A DNA stretch of 5,601 nucleotides from Nitrospinota bacterium (GTDB lineage: Bacteria; Tectomicrobia; Entotheonellia; J063): contig RFHZ01000360.1 of the NCBI GenBank assembly GCA_003696125.1, positions 1-5,601 on the forward strand, in the 5' to 3' direction. A program made the position numbers and the translations under genes. How positions within the stretch are numbered: position 1 is the first letter of the stretch; every line of letters begins with the position of its first letter. The notes under the pieces were generated by a model. It saw nothing but the letters and a program-made list of their open reading frames with translations, was not told the origin of the DNA and searched no databases. Of this stretch, positions 1-4,995 are shown one piece after another.

Positions 1-820
1 GGTCCACGCCGGATCGGCCTTCCACCACCTCACCGTCTACCGGGATCGCTTCCCCGGGGCGGATGCGGACCAGATCGCCCGGCTGCACCTGTTCGATGGG
101 CACCTCGGTTTCCTGGCCGTTGTGCACGACGCGGGCTGTTGGTGGTACCAGGGCCAGGAGCGTGCGGACAGCCTGCGAACTCCGGGTGCGCACCAGCAAC
201 GAGGTGTAGCCGGAGAGGAGATGGTAGGTGGTGACAAAGACGGTGACGGCAAAGAAGTCTAATAATGGGAAGCCAGGAAAGAGATAGGCGAGAAAGCCGC
301 CTATGAGCCCGGCAAAGGCACCAAATTCCAGCAGCACATGCTGGTTGAGTATCCCTCGACGGAGACTGGCCCAGGCCATGGTCAGGATGTGCCAGCCCGG
401 TCCCAGGAGGGTGGAGAGGGCCAGGGTCGGCATAAGCCAGCGGAGGACCGGCCATGCGGATGGTGGTAGTACCTCCCGCCACATCAGGAGCATGGGGATG
501 ACCGCGAGGAGGGCAAATCCTGCGGCCAGGAGCAGATTGTTGCGCTCGCGTCGCAGGGTGGCTTCTTCTTCGGCAAGAGTCCGCTCCCCGGCAGCATCTC
601 GGACCGTATATCCGAGGTCACGCAGCGTTTCCTGGAGTTGAACTGGCGTGATCTGCTGGGGGTCATATTCGATCAAGGCCTCTTCGTGAGCCAGGTTTAC
701 ATGGGCGTTGTGCACGCCCTTCATGCGTTCCAGTGCCCTGGTGATACTGGTCACGCAGAAGGAGCAGGACATGCCACCGACTTTGAGCTGCAGCTTCTCG
801 GTTGACCCGGCTTGCTCCAT
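1..820 (-). CDS. Heavy-metal translocating P1B-type ATPase, N-terminal part (3' end beyond window)
   Basis: This is the first 273 codons of a metal-exporting P-type ATPase of the inner membrane; the frame is open to the window edge. Residues 10-75 form a heavy-metal-associated (HMA) domain with the metal-binding GMSCSFC motif (Cys19, Cys22). Hydrophobic segments follow at about 95-114, 122-150, 162-182 and 186-210, matching the first four helices of P1B ATPases. Residues 225-273 begin the actuator domain, with PGDLVRIRPGEAIPVDGEV typical of the family. The TGE loop, the metal-selecting CPx/SPC helix, the DKTGT phosphorylation site and the ATP domain lie outside. The ATG at 820 is chosen because GAGGAG (831-826) sits 5 bases upstream; an in-frame ATG at 838 lacks such a site. 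It lies just downstream of a MerR-type promoter and of a merR-like gene, so metal-induced expression is likely. Family is certain; metal (Cu, Zn, Cd, Pb) cannot be assigned here. Confidence 0.95.
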   Translation of the reverse strand, partial: MEQAGSTEKLQLKVGGMSCSFCVTSITRALERMKGVHNAHVNLAHEEALIEYDPQQITPVQLQETLRDLGYTVRDAAGERTLAEEEATLRRERNNLLLAAGFALLAVIPMLLMWREVLPPSAWPVLRWLMPTLALSTLLGPGWHILTMAWASLRRGILNQHVLLEFGAFAGLIGGFLAYLFPGFPLLDFFAVTVFVTTYHLLSGYTSLLVRTRSSQAVRTLLALVPPTARVVHNGQETEVPIEQVQPGDLVRIRPGEAIPVDGEVVEGRSGVD

Positions 821-825
821 CGGAT

Positions 826-831
826 CTCCTC
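826..831 (-). promoter_or_regulatory. Ribosome binding site of the P-type ATPase gene
   Basis: GAGGAG on the minus strand lies 5 bases before the ATG at 820. It favours that start over the in-frame ATG at 838, which would add six residues (MSRGDP) and would place this site inside the coding region. Confidence 0.75.
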
Positions 832-880
832 TACTCATCCTGCCGGTACCGGTATACGAAGTTTTTCCCAGGTGAGATAC

Positions 881-912
881 AGTATACACCTTCCAGCAAA
901 CTGGAAGGTCAA
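881..912 (-). promoter_or_regulatory. MerR-type metal-responsive promoter and operator for the P-type ATPase gene
   Basis: On the minus strand a -35 box TTGACC (912-907) and a -10 box TATACT (886-881) are separated by 20 bases, longer than the usual 17. The spacer region carries a perfect inverted repeat, ACCTTCCAG (909-901) and CTGGAAGGT (896-888), around four central bases. Over-long 19-20 bp spacers with a dyad between the boxes are the hallmark of MerR-family promoters, where the metal-bound regulator untwists DNA to realign the boxes. The predicted transcription start is near 874, giving a leader of about 54 bases before the ATG at 820. The MerR-family gene immediately upstream is the obvious regulator. 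Confidence 0.93.
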
Positions 913-1030
913 GGGAAAAGTAGTGGAGAGGAGATCGCCTGGTTCTGCCGTCGCGAATATACTCGCCAGGAAAGGGCTCTCGCCGGGTTGAGGCAGGCAG
1001 GTGGGACTTACCAGAGGGAAACGGGCCGCA

Positions 1031-1468
1031 TCAGCTCAAGCCCTTTTCCCTGGTCGTCTCCATGTGTTGAATATAGGGACAGATCGTTCTCTCGCTATCC
1101 GACCGTTGTTGCGCGGTACGCAGTGTGGCCAGCAGGGTTGAAAGCGTGGCTTTTAGTGTCTGTAGTTCGGCGATTTTCCGTTCAATAATGGTGATCTTCT
1201 CTGCAAGGTGTTGGGCTACCTGGTGACAGGGAAGTATTCCTGTATCGCGTACAGCCAGGATTTCCCGGATTTCGGCCAGGGTCAGTCCCAGGGTCTGCGC
1301 CCTGCGGATAAAGTCGAGCCGGTCAAAGATGGCGGGAGAATAGACGCGATACCCGGCTGGCGTGCGGGAAGGAGGGGGCAGCAGGCCGATACTTTCATAG
1401 TAGCGTAAGGTACGAGGATTCAGTCCTGCTCGCGTGGCCACTGTTCCGATAAGTAACCGTTCCTGCAT
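1031..1468 (-). CDS. MerR-family heavy-metal-responsive transcriptional regulator
   Basis: A 145-residue protein of normal MerR-family length. Residues 6-75 form the winged helix-turn-helix domain, with the diagnostic NPRTLRYYESIGLL (17-30) and GYRVYS (39-44). Residues 82-118 form the long dimerisation helix, and a short C-terminal metal loop follows. Cys81 aligns with the first metal cysteine of MerR and ZntR, a position that is serine in CueR. Cys130, in ICPYI, aligns with the last loop cysteine. The middle loop cysteine(s) found in MerR, ZntR and CueR is absent (LRTAQQ instead), so the metal site differs from the characterised sensors. The ATG at 1468 is preceded by AAAGGAG (1486-1480), 11 bases away. 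It starts 30 bases after the response regulator stop and is probably co-transcribed with it, while its likely target is the promoter at 881-912. Family is certain; effector metal is not. Confidence 0.95.
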   Translation of the reverse strand: MQERLLIGTVATRAGLNPRTLRYYESIGLLPPPSRTPAGYRVYSPAIFDRLDFIRRAQTLGLTLAEIREILAVRDTGILPCHQVAQHLAEKITIIERKIAELQTLKATLSTLLATLRTAQQRSDSERTICPYIQHMETTREKGLS

Positions 1469-1479
1469 CGTAGATTACT

Positions 1480-1486
1480 CTCCTTT
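1480..1486 (-). promoter_or_regulatory. Ribosome binding site of the merR-like gene
   Basis: AAAGGAG lies in the 30-base gap after the response regulator stop, 11 bases before the ATG at 1468. The gap has no visible promoter or terminator, which supports read-through from the response regulator gene. Confidence 0.6.
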
Positions 1487-1498
1487 CCTTCCCTGCCG

Positions 1499-2884
1499 TC
1501 ATCCCTTACCGGCATCCTGGCTCAGTTGCTGGTATTGTTCCAGCCGGCGATAGAGGGTCTTGCGATCGATGCCGAGCCGTTCTGCCGCTTTCTGCTTGTT
1601 GCCTTTCACTTCCTCCAGCACCTGCAGGATGTACTCCCGTTCCAGCTCTTCCAGCGTTAACCGCTGTCGCTTCCCCCGTTCGAGCAAGGCGTACTCTGGC
1701 CGGCGTGCGGTCAGCATCTCCGGGAGATCGGCCGGCGTTATCCTCTCGTATTGACCCAGGATCACGGCCCGTTCGATCACGTTTTCCAGCTCGCGCACGT
1801 TACCCGGCCAGGGATAGTCGAGGAGGAGTTTAAGCGCCGGTTCACTGATCCCCTGCACCGCCTTTCCATTGCGCTCGGCGTACTTGCGGAGAAAATGGGT
1901 GGCCAGCAGGGGGATGTCTTCGGGACGCTCACGCAGGGGGGGGATATGGAGGGGGAGCACGTTTAACCGGTAGTACAGGTCCTCCCGGAACCGCCCCTGT
2001 TCCACTTCGGTCAGGAGGTCACGGTTGGTGGCGGCAATGATGCGGACATCGACCTGGCGAGCCTGTGTTGCCCCGATCCGGCGCACCTCTTTCTCCTGGA
2101 TGGCGCGGAGGAGTTTGACCTGGAGGGAAGCCGGCATCTCACTCACCTCATCCAGGAAGAGGCTCCCACCATGGGCTGCTTCAAATAAGCCCATCTTCTC
2201 CCGCTGGGCCCCGGTAAAGGCACCGCGCACGTATCCGAACAGCTCACTCTCCAGCAATTCTTCAGGAATGGCCCCGCAGTTCACCGGGATAAAGGGGCCC
2301 TGCTTGCGGCTGCTGTGGTAATGAATCGCTTTGGCTACCAGCTCTTTCCCGGTGCCGCTCTCGCCGGTGATGAGGACGTTGGCCGTACTCTGTGCCACCC
2401 GGCGCATCATGGTAAAGAGGTGCTGCATGGCCGGGCTTTTACCGAGGATATTGGCAAATTCATACGTCTGCTCCACTTCCTGGCGGAGTCGCACCACCTC
2501 CCGGTGGAGGGCCCGCTCCTTCAGCGCCTTGTGGATGGTGAGGAGCATCTCGTCCAGGTGGAAGGGTTTGGTAATGTAATCGTAGGCCCCCTGTTTCATG
2601 GCCTCAATGGCCGAATCGATGCTGCCAAAGGCTGTGATCACGATGACCTGGATGTCCGGGTACAGGAGGCGGGCCTGTTCCATGAGGGTCATCCCGTCCA
2701 TACCCGGCATACGCAAATCGGTCAGGAGCAACTCGTACTCCTGTTGTCGGAGTTTGGCCAGAGCCTCTTCTCCGTCCCCGGCCGTTTCCACCTCCCAGCC
2801 TTCCTCGGAGAGGATCTCCTGCAGAACGGTGGTCATCTCCGGGTCATCATCGACCACCAGAATGGTTGCTGGCACGGTCTGCAT
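1499..2884 (-). CDS. NtrC-family sigma54-dependent response regulator
   Basis: A 461-residue cytoplasmic activator with the three classic domains. Residues 5-120 are the receiver: acidic pocket Asp12-14, phospho-acceptor Asp56 in LLLTDLRMPGMDG, Thr84 and Lys106. Residues 145-380 are the AAA+ domain: Walker A GESGTGKE (174-181), the sigma54-contacting GAFTGA loop (221-226), Walker B SLFLDE (241-246) and the PWPGNVRELENVIERAV region near 358-374. Residues 411-452 are a Fis-type DNA-binding helix-turn-helix. All key residues are intact, so it should activate sigma54 RNA polymerase when phosphorylated, presumably by the kinase encoded just upstream. The domain order and length match ZraR/AtoC/HydG-type regulators. 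I choose the ATG at 2884 because AAAGGAG (2895-2889) precedes it and the receiver fold starts five residues in; the frame is open to a TTG at 2923 with a further ATG at 2911, but the TTG coincides with the predicted transcription start. No sigma54 target promoter is evident in the window. Confidence 0.96.
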   Translation of the reverse strand: MQTVPATILVVDDDPEMTTVLQEILSEEGWEVETAGDGEEALAKLRQQEYELLLTDLRMPGMDGMTLMEQARLLYPDIQVIVITAFGSIDSAIEAMKQGAYDYITKPFHLDEMLLTIHKALKERALHREVVRLRQEVEQTYEFANILGKSPAMQHLFTMMRRVAQSTANVLITGESGTGKELVAKAIHYHSSRKQGPFIPVNCGAIPEELLESELFGYVRGAFTGAQREKMGLFEAAHGGSLFLDEVSEMPASLQVKLLRAIQEKEVRRIGATQARQVDVRIIAATNRDLLTEVEQGRFREDLYYRLNVLPLHIPPLRERPEDIPLLATHFLRKYAERNGKAVQGISEPALKLLLDYPWPGNVRELENVIERAVILGQYERITPADLPEMLTARRPEYALLERGKRQRLTLEELEREYILQVLEEVKGNKQKAAERLGIDRKTLYRRLEQYQQLSQDAGKG

Positions 2885-2888
2885 GCTT

Positions 2889-2895
2889 CTCCTTT
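2889..2895 (-). promoter_or_regulatory. Ribosome binding site that sets the response regulator start
   Basis: AAAGGAG lies 4 bases before the ATG at 2884. A start at 2911 or 2923 would place this purine-rich site inside the coding sequence and would add a charged N-terminal extension that receiver domains normally lack. Confidence 0.7.
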
Positions 2896-2928
2896 CCTTT
2901 TCTCCCTTCATCCACCTGCCCAATCCCT

Positions 2929-2937
2929 ATTATAACA
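2929..2937 (-). promoter_or_regulatory. Extended -10 promoter upstream of the response regulator gene
   Basis: The minus strand reads TGTTATAAT (2937-2929), a perfect TGnTATAAT extended -10 element in the 167-base gap between the kinase stop and the response regulator ATG. Initiation about 7 bases downstream (near 2922) would give a leader of roughly 38 bases containing the ribosome binding site. The best -35 candidates at 16-18 bp spacing (TTCCTG, GTTCCT, TGTTCC) are poor, as is usual for extended -10 promoters. It would allow the response regulator and merR-like genes to be expressed independently of the kinase. Confidence 0.6.
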
Positions 2938-3051
2938 GATGGCATCCCGACAGGAACAGGGGGCAGCTCTTTTTCCTTCAGCCGGGGAGTTCCCTGGTCG
3001 CGACAACCGATGTGCCGGGTATGGTCCCCTGGCCCCTATCCTGGAGCCATT

Positions 3052-4857
3052 TTATCCCGGATCTCGCTGAGAGCGGGGCAGGGTCAGGGTAAAGGTGGTT
3101 CCCTTTCCCACGGTGCTGGTCACGGTCAATGTTCCTCCATGGGCCTGCACGATCTGCCGGCTGATCGCCAGTCCCAGACCGGTACCGGTGCCGGCCGGCT
3201 TGGTGGTAAAAAAGGGCTCAAAGATATGGGGGAGGTGCTCAGGCGGGATGCCTGGTCCGGTATCCTGCACGGAGAGGATGACCTTTTCCCGCTTCCCCTC
3301 TTGTTCTGTGCGGACGGTTACGGTCACGGTCCCCCCGTGGGGCATGGCCTGGATAGCGTTTAATACCAGGTTAAAGAGGACCTGTTGCAGTTGATCACCA
3401 TCCCCTTCGATAACGGGGAGCGTCTCCCGGGGAGGGAGGACCAGGGTGATCCGTTGCCGGCGGAGTTGCGCGGCCAGCAATTCCCCCAGGTTTTCCAGCA
3501 GGACGGAGAGATGCACCGGCTGGAAGGAGGGGGCTTTCTGGCGGGTAAAGTCGAGCAGACGGCGCACGATACGCACGATACGGTCGATCTGCTGGAGGAT
3601 CTTTTCCAGTTGTGCCCGGGGAAAGGCTTCGGGAGGGAGCTTCTTCAGCATGTATTCAGCCCGCGTCTGGATGATGTTAAGCGGCGTGCCGATCTCATGC
3701 GCCAGGCTGGCGGTGAGTTGCCCCACAGCAGCCAGCTTTTCCGCCTGCACCACCTGTCGCTGCAGCAAGATCTTCTCGGTGATATCATCGATGACCAGCA
3801 CCGCCCCCTGCAGGTGTCCGGCAATATTTCTCAAGGTATATCCACGGATATTCAAGATCACGTCACCCCGGTTCCGGATATGATGGGTCACGGCATCGAG
3901 CTGCACGGTAGGTTTCTCTCCCCGGCAGAGCTGTTCCACCGCGGTGATGACCCCTTTCTTTTCCAGCGCAGGGAACACCTCAGCCAGTGGTCTTCCCAGA
4001 ACCTCTGCGGCTGGAATCCGGTATTCTTCCTCCATGGCGCGATTCCAGGTCGTAATCCGTCCGGCCGTATCCACCACGATGATCCCGGAGGTGATACTCT
4101 CGATGATGCTGTGCGAGTACTCCTTTTCTTCGATCAGGCGTCTTTGCGCCTCGTGCAGCAGTCCGGTCATGCGATTGAAGGCTGCGGCTACCTGTCCCAC
4201 CTCGTCTGATCGCCGGATCGGAATCCGCCAGGACCACTCTCCCCGTCCCAGCGCTTCGATACCGGTGAGGAGGGCAGCCAGGGGGACTGTGACCCAGCGT
4301 CGCACCAGGGTCACGATGGCCAGGCTCAGCAGCAGGGTAATACCGGCGATAGAGAGGAGATTGCGCACGATAGCGGTCTGTTCAAAGAGATCGACATTGG
4401 CAACCGGCAGCACCAGCAGCACCGCACCGCTGATGGTGTTGTCTGGAGCAAACAGGGGACGCCAGTAGGCAAAGAGGCTGCCTCCTGGTGTCCGGTACAC
4501 CTGGCTCACACTCTGGTGGGAGCGGGAGAGCTGCTGCCAGAGCACGTCGGTCAGGACAATCTCTGGGGGCAGCGTCCCTACCGAGAGCAGGACTTTTCGC
4601 TGCGAATCAAACCAGCGCAGGGCCTGAATCTCCTCCTTCTCCGCTATCCGATCCGCAAATGACCGGAGTGCAGAGGGGTCAGGGGAAGAGGAGTCGGAAA
4701 TGAGCACACGCACCAGCAGGTCGGCATCTTTGGCCAGCATCTGGAGCAGGTGTTCCTTGCCTTTCAGGATCTCCACCACCGCGTGCACCACCATGACCAC
4801 CAGCAGCAGTCCGATGAGCACAACGGTCAAACGTGTTCCCAGCTTCATCCCTTGCAT
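3052..4857 (-). CDS. Membrane-bound sensor histidine kinase (HAMP-PAS-HisKA-HATPase)
   Basis: A 601-residue inner-membrane kinase. A hydrophobic helix at about 10-30 and a second at about 166-186 flank a predicted periplasmic sensor domain (about 31-163). A HAMP linker (187-240) precedes a PAS domain (about 248-360, containing ESITSGIIVVDTAGRITTWN). The dimerisation domain has the H box SLAHEIGTPLN with phospho-acceptor His387. The ATPase domain has the N box NLVLNAIQ (Asn500), the G1 box DTGPGI (532-537), the F box around FEPFFTTK (546-553) and the G2 box GTGTGLGL (556-563). All catalytic motifs are intact. This H box and layout match NtrB/ZraS/AtoS-type kinases that partner NtrC-type regulators, such as the one encoded 167 bases downstream. 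The sensor domain has no cysteine and few histidines, so direct metal binding there is not obvious; the ligand is unknown. ATG at 4857 is supported by AAGGAG at 4868-4863; an in-frame ATG at 4848 is the alternative. Confidence 0.95.
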   Translation of the reverse strand: MQGMKLGTRLTVVLIGLLLVVMVVHAVVEILKGKEHLLQMLAKDADLLVRVLISDSSSPDPSALRSFADRIAEKEEIQALRWFDSQRKVLLSVGTLPPEIVLTDVLWQQLSRSHQSVSQVYRTPGGSLFAYWRPLFAPDNTISGAVLLVLPVANVDLFEQTAIVRNLLSIAGITLLLSLAIVTLVRRWVTVPLAALLTGIEALGRGEWSWRIPIRRSDEVGQVAAAFNRMTGLLHEAQRRLIEEKEYSHSIIESITSGIIVVDTAGRITTWNRAMEEEYRIPAAEVLGRPLAEVFPALEKKGVITAVEQLCRGEKPTVQLDAVTHHIRNRGDVILNIRGYTLRNIAGHLQGAVLVIDDITEKILLQRQVVQAEKLAAVGQLTASLAHEIGTPLNIIQTRAEYMLKKLPPEAFPRAQLEKILQQIDRIVRIVRRLLDFTRQKAPSFQPVHLSVLLENLGELLAAQLRRQRITLVLPPRETLPVIEGDGDQLQQVLFNLVLNAIQAMPHGGTVTVTVRTEQEGKREKVILSVQDTGPGIPPEHLPHIFEPFFTTKPAGTGTGLGLAISRQIVQAHGGTLTVTSTVGKGTTFTLTLPRSQRDPG

Positions 4858-4862
4858 ATGCT

Positions 4863-4868
4863 CTCCTT
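4863..4868 (-). promoter_or_regulatory. Ribosome binding site of the histidine kinase gene
   Basis: AAGGAG lies 5 bases before the ATG at 4857 and supports that start over the ATG at 4848. Confidence 0.7.
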
Positions 4869-4905
4869 GCCCGTCTCACACCTGGCAGGAACACCAGCCC
4901 CTTGC

Positions 4906-4941
4906 CCCTGGCCGAAGCCGGCCCCGGTCCTCTGGCCAGGG
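4906..4941 (-). repeat. GC-rich inverted repeat between the cytochrome and kinase genes
   Basis: On the minus strand CCCTGGCC (4941-4934) pairs perfectly with GGCCAGGG (4913-4906). A second possible 5-bp stem, GGCCG (4923-4919) with CGGCC (4914-4910), overlaps the same arm and would compete with it. The element sits in the 138-base gap after the cytochrome stop. It has no U-run after the stem, so it is not a standard intrinsic terminator. It could be an mRNA-processing or stability structure, or chance in a GC-rich gap. Confidence 0.35.
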
Positions 4942-4995
4942 AGGGAGGGGGAAGGCCATGGCGAGCGAGGTGAGGGGACAACCCGGTTCTGGTGT

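Noticed and set aside
30-482. 150-codon minus-strand frame
   Set aside because: It is out of frame with the P-type ATPase, which has a clear HMA domain, membrane helices and actuator start; the product is Pro/Arg/His-rich nonsense.
843-852. Palindrome CCGGTACCGG in the ATPase leader
   Set aside because: A 10-bp palindrome with no loop is a weak hairpin, and it is not placed as a MerR operator; likely chance, though a second regulator site cannot be excluded.
913-1030. Possible terminator after the merR-like gene
   Set aside because: Only short stems are visible (for example GCGA/TCGC near 950-965) and none is followed by a U-run.
2885-2923. Longer response regulator starting at TTG 2923 or ATG 2911
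   Set aside because: The TTG overlaps the predicted transcription start, and AAAGGAG just before ATG 2884 fits that start better.
2315-2935. 206-codon plus-strand open frame
   Set aside because: It is antisense to the response regulator, whose full set of domain motifs is intact; its product is low-complexity with no recognisable domain.
3385-4209. 274-codon plus-strand open frame
   Set aside because: It is antisense to the histidine kinase catalytic and PAS regions and is explained by codon bias of the real gene; no family features.
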